Assembly (NCBI GenBank): GCA_963669265.1
Contig: OY769916.1
Span: 930,001 to 994,000, forward strand
Source: SZUA-547 sp963669265
GTDB lineage: Bacteria; Pseudomonadota; Alphaproteobacteria; Rhodobacterales; Rhodobacteraceae
Reading direction: 5' to 3'
Length of the DNA: 64,000 nt
The notes beneath the pieces were generated by a model. It was not told the DNA's origin. It made no database searches and saw only the letters and a list, made by a program, of their open reading frames with translations. Below, piece after piece: positions 18,301 to 25,864 of this stretch (position 1 is the stretch's first letter; each line of letters opens with the position of its first letter). Both the position numbers and the translations under genes were made by a program.

Positions 18301-18559
18301 CGTCGAGTTGCTCGTCCAGCGCCGCATCGCCCTCATCCGACGACATCTGCGCCTCTTCCTCCTCGATCTCGATTTCCAACCGGAGGATGTGATCTTCAGC
18401 CATCGCGATCAGATCGTTCAGCTGCTGGATGTCAAACCGCTCCGTATCGTCAAGCTCGCCGTCTTTCCATGCATCCGCTTCGACCTCATTCAACTCCGCA
18501 CGGAGTCCGGCGATCGCGCCCTTCATGTCGATGAGTTCAGCTTGCGCCGGGGTCATCAC
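15383..18559 (-). CDS. Large modular protein: acidic coil, two peptidoglycan-binding domains, Ig-like repeats
   Basis: 1058 residues without signal peptide or membrane segment. In order: an N-terminal coiled coil (about 1-80); an extremely acidic repeated coil rich in D/E/A (about 85-235; units like DEAERAADKEVDDAERDAND); two PG_binding_1 domains (about 245-312 with VDGQVGPKTIGAISKFQ, and 350-425 with VNGKFDQKTHQAVIQFQ); a beta-rich linker domain; then a series of carboxypeptidase-regulatory/SpaA-like Ig domains (two close copies with IKTKTDGNGQVKIGNVEDGT-type cores, then two diverged ones). The start overlaps the preceding gene by 4 bases. Lack of a Sec signal together with cell-wall-binding modules suggests export by a dedicated machine (type VI, contractile injection or type III) or release by lysis. 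The function is not known. Confidence 0.8.
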   Translation of the reverse strand: MMTPAQAELIDMKGAIAGLRAELNEVEADAWKDGELDDTERFDIQQLNDLIAMAEDHILRLEIEIEEEEAQMSSDEGDAALDEQLDDLIDDVEDDIDDIIDEAERAADKEVDDAERDANDALDEAERAAQDAIDDLIDDIEDDIDDIIDEAERAADKEVDDAERDANDAIDDAERDSNDALDEAERAAREVVEEAERAANEVIDEAEQASSEAESAAQADAPPPTVAKDISGSVGQGGKNQADDVSAVQQLLNDKGDSLTVDGQVGPKTIGAISKFQMANLGFSDGRVDPGGQTWGALSGGAGGGASGGEATEQQQRGATDGEVAGESGGGDTSEPFVPPTEQNEPTLRKGDESVDGWVEYLQQMLCHHIGASACSVNGKFDQKTHQAVIQFQSTREPPLLVDGIVGNQTWSALRDDKQRAAVGTDGREPGTFVERGPEGRWGSESGDILTYDRSSDQLRMVVSSVGDEPIDDFKAIVFVDGKRRDIKIGKPEVTISTGAGHAHWVRVTEFTIQHGAGPFKIEAFLPPELGGDNWKGEFGEIPGGVKNNGVTVTVDVVNEDTAAPIEGAVVVIKGGDLSIETKTDSNGKVKIGEVEDGTYLISAKTQNDSQSDKLKVEGEDARHIFLMSGSGEKPVGKGHSITIDVVGKDTANPIPGAETVITGGPPGGIESIKTKTDGNGQVKIGNVEDGTFIINVTTENDSQSGELVVDGKDAHHVFLMNESTRRPGDIAKLKVGVFKNGDQTQPYAGALVALLELPSKTPSGAWSTDDNGFVFGIELAPGTYAVQVKTPSDVWTDESTQVTLEAGDDEAVLVPVHRQGAAMTTGHLDVSVVVETKSGNQDRPNGHKVHVQGADGKRRTGILQGSKALFSDLPIGEYTVIVEEVETEDRWHSAGRRSVKVEAFFTAKAEVRTMTATRITESVTTSIDVTVTRQRTPLGDSPIIIKEWDWRVGHAAPSDNQGEWVPPDGEAKVAVVKAHHRAVLQRRHDDAVASARTRIGYHDNAMGAEKTVADPQISQKDYEVQATDVDGSEVGNINVFVDTKGTHQTTLTFLRTD
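18054..18306 (-). repeat. 144-bp direct repeat coding for the acidic coil
   Basis: Segments 18054-18161 and 18198-18306 are almost identical, offset by exactly 144 bases (48 codons). Only a few third-position changes are seen (for example GATGTCATC against GACGTCGTC). The in-frame period and near identity indicate recent duplication within the coding region. Confidence 0.85.
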
Positions 18560-19755
18560 GCGGCCTTCCTCAGTGAATCGAGCTCCTCAAGCCGTTTGGT
18601 CATCTCTTCCACCCGCGTCTTGATCGCATCCATTCTGGATTTGCGCGCCTTGACGCCCTCGCTCCGTCGCATGTCGAACGCCGCGATCTGTTCCTTGAAG
18701 GCCTCGAACGTCGCGGCCGAGGCCGACATGTCGTTCGACTTCATCTCTTTGCCGAACGCCGAGACCAGCTTCTGCAGCGCCGCCTTGTGCTCTGGATTGG
18801 CGATGCTCAGCGAACGCTTGAGGTCAGGCTTGAGGTCCGCGAACGCCTTGGTCAGCTCTCGCTTTTGGTTCTGAACGTTGGCCAGATTGGCCTCTTCGTC
18901 CGTCTCGCCGCCCTTCGAGCTGAGCGTAATGGGCTGCAGCGGGCTTTGCGGGGTGACGCCCGTCAGCAGGCCGAGCTTGTTAATCGAGCTTTGCGCATTC
19001 TGCAGATCGCCAGACTTGATCGACCCGGCGATAGTCCTCAACGCCCCCTTGATCTCTTTCGTCTGGGCTTCGTCCATGCCCTCGAAGCTCAGCTTGAAGA
19101 CCTCGGTAATATGCGTGATGTCCTGGGTCAGTTTCTCCTTCGACAGCTCAGGCGCTTGCGCAGGTTGCGCCGCCTCCTCTTCCTCCTGGGCCTGGGCGGG
19201 CTCTGTCTCCGGCTTCGCGGAGACCTGCGCATCTTTCGCCTCTGGTTGCGCGCGCGCCGTCACGGCCTCCATGGCGACTGGTTCAAATCCGCCGACTTTG
19301 CCTGTTTGTGGCGCCTCGGCCTCCTCCGGCCGCGTCTGGCCAGGCCTTGGGCGGGAGCGCGGCGTTTCTTCTTCCTCGGCGATATTTGCGTCTTTCGCCT
19401 CTTCTTCTGCCACGTTGAAAACGGCTTTGAACGCGCCGTGATCCGCCTTCTTGAGGTATTGCTTGAATTTGACGTCCATACCGCCCGGCAGCTTCGCCTC
19501 AAGGCAGTCGAACACGAACTGCTTGCCGTTGAGCTTGAGTTTGCCAGTGATGCAATTGGCTTTCTTCGCGCCATCGGCGTTTTTGGCCTGCATCATCAAT
19601 TTGGAAATGGGGTGCAGCGCATGGGCGCAGAGGGACATGCCCTCCTTAAGCTCGACGAGCGCGAAGTTTTGCGGCTTCTTCTTCGCCGCGATCACGACTT
19701 CCTTGAGCGCCTCGCCTTCCTTTTTCCAATCGTCCTTGGACTTTTTCTTGGCCAT
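18556..19755 (-). CDS. Unknown partner protein of the peptidoglycan-binding gene
   Basis: 399 residues, highly charged, no signal peptide. ATG at 19755 follows GGGGGA. An N-terminal domain of about 110 residues (starts MAKKKSKDDWKKEGEALKEV, contains two Cys in SLCAHALHP and KANCITGKL) is followed by a long Pro/Glu/Ala-rich linker (about 125-215). A C-terminal helical, coiled-coil-rich domain (about 220-399) follows, ending in a heptad-like helix (RVEEMTKRLEELDSLRK). The gene is first in a unit with the 1058-residue gene (ATGA overlap). The tight coupling suggests a complex or chaperone/adaptor relation. I do not recognise the family. Confidence 0.75.
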   Translation of the reverse strand: MAKKKSKDDWKKEGEALKEVVIAAKKKPQNFALVELKEGMSLCAHALHPISKLMMQAKNADGAKKANCITGKLKLNGKQFVFDCLEAKLPGGMDVKFKQYLKKADHGAFKAVFNVAEEEAKDANIAEEEETPRSRPRPGQTRPEEAEAPQTGKVGGFEPVAMEAVTARAQPEAKDAQVSAKPETEPAQAQEEEEAAQPAQAPELSKEKLTQDITHITEVFKLSFEGMDEAQTKEIKGALRTIAGSIKSGDLQNAQSSINKLGLLTGVTPQSPLQPITLSSKGGETDEEANLANVQNQKRELTKAFADLKPDLKRSLSIANPEHKAALQKLVSAFGKEMKSNDMSASAATFEAFKEQIAAFDMRRSEGVKARKSRMDAIKTRVEEMTKRLEELDSLRKAA

Positions 19756-19937
19756 GACATTCCCCCATATCAGCGCCAATGGCCACGGTCAGGAAGTCTC
19801 TGAGTTTCGCTGATGTTCGACTAGAACCCCGATCGCGACGCGAAAGCATACCACGGTTTCACTCAACCACACATGCGGCGCTAAAATGGGGCAAACCTCG
19901 AAGAAAGCCGAGCGTAAGCAACCACCGTCCAAAATGG

Positions 19938-20025
19938 GCTGATTGTGTTGAAAAAGCCGTTGGATTTTGGCCGGGTGGCTTCAGCTATCGGGCCAAAATC
20001 CAACGGCTTTTTCAACACAATCGGC
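19938..20025. mobile_element. MITE derived from IS1182-type element
   Basis: Perfect inverted arms of 30 bases (19941-19970 and 19993-20022, GATTGTGTTGAAAAAGCCGT onward) enclose a 22-base loop. The left arm and loop (about 52 bp) are identical to the left end of the IS1182 element at 43668. It has no coding capacity. It could be mobilised in trans by that transposase. Confidence 0.85.
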
Positions 20026-20040
20026 TCGATGCCGTCGTTC

Positions 20041-20115
20041 GCTGCGGGCTCCACAGATGTCTTCTCAGCGGGCAAAGCAGTCGCCTGAGTTGATCGCGTC
20101 AGTGACCAGTGGCGA
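20041..20115. repeat. Dispersed intergenic repeat
   Basis: Contains TTCTCAGCGGGCAAAGCAGT, TGATCG and GTGACC in the order also seen at 49850-49905 and 60550-60610. It is non-coding and of unknown role. Confidence 0.4.
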
Positions 20116-20203
20116 CGCAATGTAGTCGTTTCAACGCTCGCTTATGCAAGCGTTGCAGGAGATTTAATGGCAGCCAAGTTCGTCGTCTGATCGTTCAGCG
20201 CGT

Positions 20204-20860
20204 TCATTTCGTAATCTTGGTGATCTTGGTGCCCTGCAGCCCTGCGCCAGCCATCAATCCTTCCTGTCCGAAAAACACGGGCACAATATCGCCTTGTAGA
20301 TCATTGGTGCCCATCGAAGACGACCAGCCTTGATCGCCGCCCACCAGCGTGGGTCCGCTGCCAGCCTCCCAGCCGTCGTTCTCGCGGAAGTAATTTAGGG
20401 CGCCTTCGTTCATGAAGAACATCGCGTAAGAAAACTGCTGCCCGCCGATCTGGAGTCCATAGGACGCGCCTGCAAGACTGTAGTAACCAGTCGTCTTTCC
20501 ACCCTGACGCATCGCCCCCTCGCCATATTGACCGCCGATCATCAGCCCGCCTTTGGTCACTTTCGGAAAAACGAGAACTGCGACAGCTTTTGAGGACAGT
20601 TCCTTAGCTTCGGGAGATCCGGCGTAGAGCCTCTTTAGAGCCGAATTCACACCGCTTTCAATCTCTCCAGCCGTCGGTCCGGACGCAGCGTCGGCAACGC
20701 TGTTTCCAACGGACTCGGCGGCCTTTCCAACTGATTTGGCGGCGTCGGAAACGCCTTCGGAGATTTTGTCCAGCGTGCTCTGCGCGTAAGCGGCCTGCTG
20801 CGCGAAGTGAGCAAACACGCCAATTGCGGCCGCAGCGACGACCCCTCGAATTATAGTCAT
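20204..20860 (-). CDS. SYLF/YSC84-domain lipid-binding protein
   Basis: Exported protein of 218 residues with an N-terminal signal (GVVAAAAIGVFAHFAQQAAY), followed by a helical linker rich in Ala/Ser/Val (KSVGKAAESVGNSVADAASG). A C-terminal SYLF (Ysc84 actin/lipid-binding) domain follows, with AVLVFPKVTKGGLMIGGQYG and the conserved YYSLAGASYGLQIG. A ribosome site GGAGGA precedes the ATG. Bacterial SYLF proteins are periplasmic or outer-membrane-associated lipid binders; the precise role is unsettled. The gene stands alone between the MITE region and the HupE operon. Confidence 0.88.
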   Translation of the reverse strand: MTIIRGVVAAAAIGVFAHFAQQAAYAQSTLDKISEGVSDAAKSVGKAAESVGNSVADAASGPTAGEIESGVNSALKRLYAGSPEAKELSSKAVAVLVFPKVTKGGLMIGGQYGEGAMRQGGKTTGYYSLAGASYGLQIGGQQFSYAMFFMNEGALNYFRENDGWEAGSGPTLVGGDQGWSSSMGTNDLQGDIVPVFFGQEGLMAGAGLQGTKITKITK

Positions 20861-21017
20861 GATCTCGTTCCTCCGTTGCCGACTCTATTCAAGCGACGAT
20901 GCGAGTCGATTGCTTCGGCGTGTGTTTTCGCCGCCGACCAGTGACCAGAATAATCCCGCGTCGTACAATTTCCACAGTGTGCATCTAGCGCATCGCCGCC
21001 CCTGATCGCAGCTTGCG

Positions 21018-22013
21018 CTAAAACCAAACCGCCACCACCCGCTCGACAGCCCAGAATCCCGCTACCGATCCAATTAATGACGCGAACGTCCTCGGCAAGA
21101 TCGTGTGGGAAAAGCCGCCCGCCGATCGGAAGAGCTTGGACGCAATCATGACCGCCGCAATGAACGCGAGCTGCCCAATTTCCACGCCGACATTAAAGAA
21201 CAGCAGCGCCGCCGGCACGGCCTCCTCCGGCAGGCCGACATCGCTGAGCGCGCCAGCGAAGCCAAACCCGTGAAGCAAGCCAAAGGCGAAGGCGATCAGC
21301 CATGGTCTCTTGATGGCCCAGGTCGTTTCGCCACGACGTTTGTGGATGACCTCGGCGGCGACAAACACGATGGAGAGCGCGATAAGCGCCTCGATTAGCG
21401 CCCCGGGCGCGGAGAGGACGCCCAGCGTCGCCCCGGCCAGCGTGATCGAGTGGGCGATTGTAAATGCGGTGACAGTGGCGACCAGACGCCGCCAGCCTTC
21501 GACCAGCATCAGCAACGCCGCGACGAAGAGCAGATGATCGATCCCAAACAGGATGTGCTCGACGCCGAGCACGAGGTATATCAGAGCGATATCGAAGACT
21601 CTGCGCGGGCCGGTGAGCGCGACGTCCGGCGATTCCGGCGTCGCCCGATGCGTCTCGCCGCCCCCGTTTTGATATTCGATGCGAACCAGGACGTCCGTTC
21701 GCAACGTCCTCAGACCTTCGATCGAGATGGTCGCGGCTCGCAACCCGCCATCGCAGGCGAGCACAGCTTGGGTTTCGGCGAAATCGTTGGATCGGCTCAA
21801 GATCGGCGGGCCGACCGTTCGGCAATTCGGCGGGAAAACAGGCGTCATCTTGAGTGGCAGATCAGCCCGCACCGGCTTGCGCCAAAGATACTCGATCTCT
21901 CCTTGTTCGATCTCCTTCATCTGCAAAAGGCCGGGCCGAATCTCATGAGATTGCGCCGCGGCGCCAAAAAGGACGACCGGCAAAAGGAGAAACATGAGGG
22001 CTCGGTGGATCAC
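21018..22013 (-). CDS. HupE/UreJ-family membrane protein
   Basis: 331 residues. A cleavable signal (ALMFLLLPVVLFGAAAQS) is followed by a periplasmic beta-rich domain of about 120 residues. A C-terminal block of six to seven membrane segments follows, with the family motifs GVEHILFGIDHLLF and HGFGFAGAL. The HupE/UreJ_2 family is linked to nickel/cobalt or CO2/metal transport, but this long periplasmic version occurs with DUF3604 and parvulin genes and has no proven substrate. It overlaps the PpiC gene by 4 bases and is last in the operon. Confidence 0.88.
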   Translation of the reverse strand: MIHRALMFLLLPVVLFGAAAQSHEIRPGLLQMKEIEQGEIEYLWRKPVRADLPLKMTPVFPPNCRTVGPPILSRSNDFAETQAVLACDGGLRAATISIEGLRTLRTDVLVRIEYQNGGGETHRATPESPDVALTGPRRVFDIALIYLVLGVEHILFGIDHLLFVAALLMLVEGWRRLVATVTAFTIAHSITLAGATLGVLSAPGALIEALIALSIVFVAAEVIHKRRGETTWAIKRPWLIAFAFGLLHGFGFAGALSDVGLPEEAVPAALLFFNVGVEIGQLAFIAAVMIASKLFRSAGGFSHTILPRTFASLIGSVAGFWAVERVVAVWF

Positions 22014-22855
22014 TGTATCGCCCGCTCAATGGAAATGTCGTAGCTTTGCTTCAGGCGATCGATCAGCTCATCGCGCGCCTCGCGCTCGCGTTGATATTGG
22101 AGATCGCGCGACACGGTTTCCCGGACGTCCTCGAAGGACGGGATTTCACCAGGTGAAACCGTTTCGATGCGCACCAGATGCCTGCCATATGAGGACGACA
22201 CAGGTCCAGCCCAGGCGCCTACAGGCAAATCAATCAACGACGCGGAGAAATCCGCGCCGAAAGACCGATCGATGTCACGAGTGCTCGCCGCATTCATCGC
22301 AGGCGGCAGCAGACTGGGCGCGCCAATGGAGGCGAAGTCGAACTGCTGATCGCCATTCATCCGTTTTACCAGGTCATCCCACTCGGTTGGTCGCTCAGCG
22401 TCGTTCAAGGGACCAAGGAATACCTGTTGGAAACTCAGCCGATCTGGCGTGCGATAGTCCTTTTTCTCCGCTTCGTAATGGGCGCGCAGGGCCTCCTCGC
22501 CCGGTAGGGCGGCGGCGAGCGCGTCGCCGAGCAATAGCTCCACCTTCTGCCGCATCCGGCGGCGCACGACCAGGTCATCCCGATCCAAACCGATCTTCAG
22601 CGCCTCGCGATACATCAGCTCCTCTGTAAGGTAATCCTCGATCAGACCTTCCCTCTCCTGTTCGGTCGGGGGGCGCCGCCACGCACGTTCGAAGTTCGCC
22701 GTGAGGCTTTCGACCCGCGCAGCTGTTATCACGATTTCCTCGCGCGGCGGCGCTTCGGGTGGCGCGAAAGTCGCATAGGTGATGAAAAACGCCCCACCCA
22801 GGATCAGAAACTGAAGGACAGGCTCTTTCGCCAGTCGCGGGATTGTCTGGTTCAC
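22010..22855 (-). CDS. Membrane-anchored parvulin-type peptidyl-prolyl isomerase
   Basis: 281 residues starting with GTG, one base after the stop of the DUF3604 gene. One N-terminal membrane anchor (VLQFLILGGAFFITYATFA) precedes a periplasmic SurA-like helical region (TEELMYREALKIGLDRDDLV, RQKVELLL) and a degenerate rotamase domain (about 130-245; VGAWAGPVSSSYGRHLVRIE). It probably assists folding of the exported DUF3604 or HupE partner. The gene is coupled on both sides, so the three proteins are likely made together. Confidence 0.87.
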   Translation of the reverse strand: MNQTIPRLAKEPVLQFLILGGAFFITYATFAPPEAPPREEIVITAARVESLTANFERAWRRPPTEQEREGLIEDYLTEELMYREALKIGLDRDDLVVRRRMRQKVELLLGDALAAALPGEEALRAHYEAEKKDYRTPDRLSFQQVFLGPLNDAERPTEWDDLVKRMNGDQQFDFASIGAPSLLPPAMNAASTRDIDRSFGADFSASLIDLPVGAWAGPVSSSYGRHLVRIETVSPGEIPSFEDVRETVSRDLQYQREREARDELIDRLKQSYDISIERAIQ

Positions 22856-24808
22856 TCAGGACTCCGGCGTGTACCAGATTGGCGATGAATAGGCGCGCTC
22901 CTGACCTACCAATTCAGCCCCCTTTGGCAAGTCGATCCCGAAGCGAAGTTTGTCATAGACCACCCAGCGGGGCGTCGGGATCTCCAGCACGCGCGCGTAA
23001 TAGAAGGCGCGCTGCGCGGAATCGAACTCTGGATCCTTCCATATTGCGTGCAGTTCGGATGCGCCGATGTCGTTCGTCCAGGTGGCGGCCTCCAGATCGA
23101 CGGTGTTTCCGACCGGAGGCAGTTTTCCGTTCGCATCCGGCTCGCGCCCGCCCGACCAGGCGACGTCGTAGACCTTCTCATGCGTCTCGCCATCGGCGTC
23201 CAGCCAGCCTTTGACGATCTGCACCCTGTCGAGATTGGCGCCGATCGGATCGCGCAACGCTAAGATCATGAAACTCGGCGCGGTTGCGCCTTCCGGAATC
23301 GGCCGCATGTCTCCGCCCATCGGCACGCCTTTCTCATATCCGGCGAAGGCGGGCACGCGAGAGCGCACATCATCTTCGTTAAAATCCCAACCGCCGAAAA
23401 AGCGTAGTAACATGCGTGGGCCGGTGGTCGCGTAGGTTTCCTTGCGCTTTATGGCGTCGAAGATTGCGCGGCGGGTGTTCTCAACGGACCAGACGCCTGT
23501 ATAGCCGGACGCCACGATCTGATAGCCATCGATCCTTCCCAAAGGGCTGGCCACGAACGGGTGTCCGATCCGGTCGGGCGACGGCTCGACGCTAACCGAC
23601 TTGCCGAAAAAGTTGTCCTCCTCCGCGGTCGCCAGCGAGGTGTGGCTGTCGGTGGCGCCGCCGACGCCGAACTTGTACGGGTTCACACCAAACTTGGCCT
23701 CCAGCGCAAGACCGCGTTTCAGCGCCTCGCGCGCATATTCACCTGCCAGCATTTCCGGCTCTTTGAGTTCAGTAATGTCCAGATTGCCCACATCCCAAGT
23801 CTCGTAATCGGCGAATTCGTCATCCGGCGACAGACTGGGATGCGCCTCGCCGTCTCCTTTAATCTGGGTGATTTCGTAATGCGGCTCCCACTTCGCTCGG
23901 AGCCTCACGTATTCCTCATCCACCTTGCCGCCGTGATAGGTGTCTGTCGTTGGAAACATCCATCCGTTGGAGAGGTTGCCATTATGGGCAAGGGCCATGG
24001 CGGTTCCGCCTGTGCGGGCCTCGTAATCCTCCAACCACTTCCAGAGAAACAGCGGGTCAGTGTCGCCGGTCGGCGGCTGCGTCGTGGGCGGCGACACTTG
24101 TATGGCCTGAACGGCGTTATCCCGCAGAATGACGTTTCGATGCAGGTTGAAGCCCTTGGGCACCGAGGTCCACTCAAATCCGATAAAAGCGGTGAACTCG
24201 CCGGGCTCGTTCGCCTCCTCGGCGGCGTCGATTATCCGCTCCCAGACGCCATCATAGCGTGTCGCGCCCGAGCTGTAGCCATTGAGAAATTTCTCCGGGA
24301 GCGTGCCTTGCGAGAAATTGGTGATCAGGTCGAAAGCCGCCTTGCCGGCCGCCGCGCCGCCTTGCTGAAAGCCGTCAAACCATTCCTTGCCTTTCGGGTC
24401 CGTCAGAACGAACGGATCACCGTTCTGCAGATCGACGGCGAAGCCCATCAGATCGGTGTGATCTGTCAGCACCATCCAGTCGAGTGGCCGGCCCAGTTTC
24501 ACCGGCAGACCGGTGGAGGAGATGATCTCTTCGCCTCGGGCGAACTTCCAGGCGTCCTCCGGCCCGATCGTGTTTCCAAACAGACCCGCATCCAGCGACA
24601 ATCCGGTGTGAAGATGGGTGTCGCCCCAATAAACGTGACTTGGGAAAGAGCGTTTGGCGTAGGGCGAATAGGTCTTGCCGGGATACAGCCCGCTTGCCTG
24701 CGCTTCGGTGGGTATATGTTCTTGCGCGTAAGCGGACTCGGTGAAACCAAGCGCGAGCGATACTGCAAACATGGTTATGGCGGTCGCCGCGCAAATGCGG
24801 TGCTTCAT
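22856..24808 (-). CDS. DUF3604 domain exported protein
   Basis: 650 residues with a signal peptide (AATAITMFAVSLALGFTESA, cut near AYAQE). The rest is a DUF3604 domain with PHP-like metal motifs: HVYWGDTHLHTGLSLDA near the N-terminus, VLTDHTDLMGF, then LAHNGN and GGATDSHTSL. These His/Asp clusters suggest a metal-dependent hydrolase in the periplasm, but the substrate is unknown. It is the first gene of the DUF3604-PpiC-HupE operon, with a strong ribosome site (GGGAGGATCACG). Length and motif order are normal for the family. Confidence 0.9.
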   Translation of the reverse strand: MKHRICAATAITMFAVSLALGFTESAYAQEHIPTEAQASGLYPGKTYSPYAKRSFPSHVYWGDTHLHTGLSLDAGLFGNTIGPEDAWKFARGEEIISSTGLPVKLGRPLDWMVLTDHTDLMGFAVDLQNGDPFVLTDPKGKEWFDGFQQGGAAAGKAAFDLITNFSQGTLPEKFLNGYSSGATRYDGVWERIIDAAEEANEPGEFTAFIGFEWTSVPKGFNLHRNVILRDNAVQAIQVSPPTTQPPTGDTDPLFLWKWLEDYEARTGGTAMALAHNGNLSNGWMFPTTDTYHGGKVDEEYVRLRAKWEPHYEITQIKGDGEAHPSLSPDDEFADYETWDVGNLDITELKEPEMLAGEYAREALKRGLALEAKFGVNPYKFGVGGATDSHTSLATAEEDNFFGKSVSVEPSPDRIGHPFVASPLGRIDGYQIVASGYTGVWSVENTRRAIFDAIKRKETYATTGPRMLLRFFGGWDFNEDDVRSRVPAFAGYEKGVPMGGDMRPIPEGATAPSFMILALRDPIGANLDRVQIVKGWLDADGETHEKVYDVAWSGGREPDANGKLPPVGNTVDLEAATWTNDIGASELHAIWKDPEFDSAQRAFYYARVLEIPTPRWVVYDKLRFGIDLPKGAELVGQERAYSSPIWYTPES

Positions 24809-25047
24809 ATCGTGATCCTCCCTGGTAACGCGCTGGTTCTCCCGAATCTTATCGCCTCTACGAGACTATCACGGCCCTGCGCTCGAGTGGCCCAAGGAAT
24901 GGGAGCCAGGCGCGGAACTCAACTCCAAACTCCGACATAGCCAAAAGCGATGCCTACTACTTTGTTTTGCCGTGATGTTTCACATATTTCGGGCCCTGCT
25001 GTTCTTCATTGGCGCATTGCGCCCACGGCGCGATTGAGCGACGAGTC

Positions 25048-25864
25048 GGTGCTGTCAGACGAATTCGAACCAGTCTCTGTTTGCCGGCGTACGCGGGAAC
25101 CTAGGCGGAACAGAGTTGACGCCACTCGTCTAGTGCGGCGGTTCGGTTCAGCTTGAAACTGTGTCGTGTGTGGAGGTGGCGCTCTTGGTTGAAGAGGTTG
25201 TGGACGGAGGCGCGAACGGCGGCGAACATCTGCAAACTTCGCATGCGCCTGAACCTGAACATCGCCCGCTCTCGTCGTCGAAACGGCAGGTGTGAGTTCT
25301 CCGCCGGATTGTTGAGCCAGCGTCCTGTGGCCCGGAGATCGGAGCCGCCCAACTCCTTGAGCGCAGCGCGATACGACCGAAGGCAGTCGGTCACAATCTC
25401 ATGCGGCTGGCCATAGCGCCTCATCAATTCCCTGAGGAATTTCAACGCCGCTTTCTTGTCGCGCCTCTTAGTGACGAAACTCTCAAGCACCTCGCCCTCG
25501 TGATCGACGGCGCGCCAGAGATAGTGCAGCTCGCCGTTGATCTTTACGAACACCTCGTCCAGATGCCAGCGCCAGTTCGAGAACGAGCGCATTCGATCCA
25601 CGCGTTTACGCTTTATCTCCGCGGCGGACTTAGGGCCAAATCTCAGCCACCACAACCGTACGGACTCGTGGCTCACGTTGATGCCACGTTCGTGCAGCAG
25701 GTCTTCCACATTCCGCAGCGAGAGCGGGAACCGGACATATATCATCACCGCCAGGCGGATGACTTCTGGGCTGGTCTTAAAGTAATTGAAAGGGTCACGC
25801 TTCCTCATGCGCGGACGCTAAACGAGCCCCTTCCCGCCACAAGCTGGTTTCCTCTGACAAGCCC
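25048..25864 (-). mobile_element. IS6-family element (copy b), 817 bp
   Basis: Ends GGTGCTGTCAGACGAATTCG (left) and, on the other strand, GGGCTTGTCAGAGGAAACC (right). The right end abuts the stop codon of the TctC gene at 25865, so that gene just escaped damage but lost its native downstream region. No clear 8-bp target duplication is visible. Confidence 0.88.
25101..25808 (-). CDS. IS6-family transposase (copy b)
   Basis: 235 residues, full length, with DDE residues Asp84 (WHLDEVFVKI), Asp141 (VTDCLRSY) and Glu170 (NNPAENSHLPFRRRERA). The N-terminal helix-turn-helix region (SLRNVEDLLHERGINVSHES) is intact. Confidence 0.93.
   Translation of the reverse strand: MRKRDPFNYFKTSPEVIRLAVMIYVRFPLSLRNVEDLLHERGINVSHESVRLWWLRFGPKSAAEIKRKRVDRMRSFSNWRWHLDEVFVKINGELHYLWRAVDHEGEVLESFVTKRRDKKAALKFLRELMRRYGQPHEIVTDCLRSYRAALKELGGSDLRATGRWLNNPAENSHLPFRRRERAMFRFRRMRSLQMFAAVRASVHNLFNQERHLHTRHSFKLNRTAALDEWRQLCSA

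Noticed and set aside
17768..18874. Long plus-strand frame opposite the 1058- and 399-residue genes
   Set aside because: It is antisense to well-supported coding DNA; its length comes from the biased codons of the acidic repeat, and it has no ribosome site.
18787..19803. 338-codon plus-strand frame rich in Leu/Arg
   Set aside because: Mirror of the 399-residue gene on the minus strand, which has the better start, ribosome site and operon coupling.
23561..24940. 459-codon plus-strand frame
   Set aside because: Antisense to the DUF3604 gene, whose domains and signal peptide are clear.
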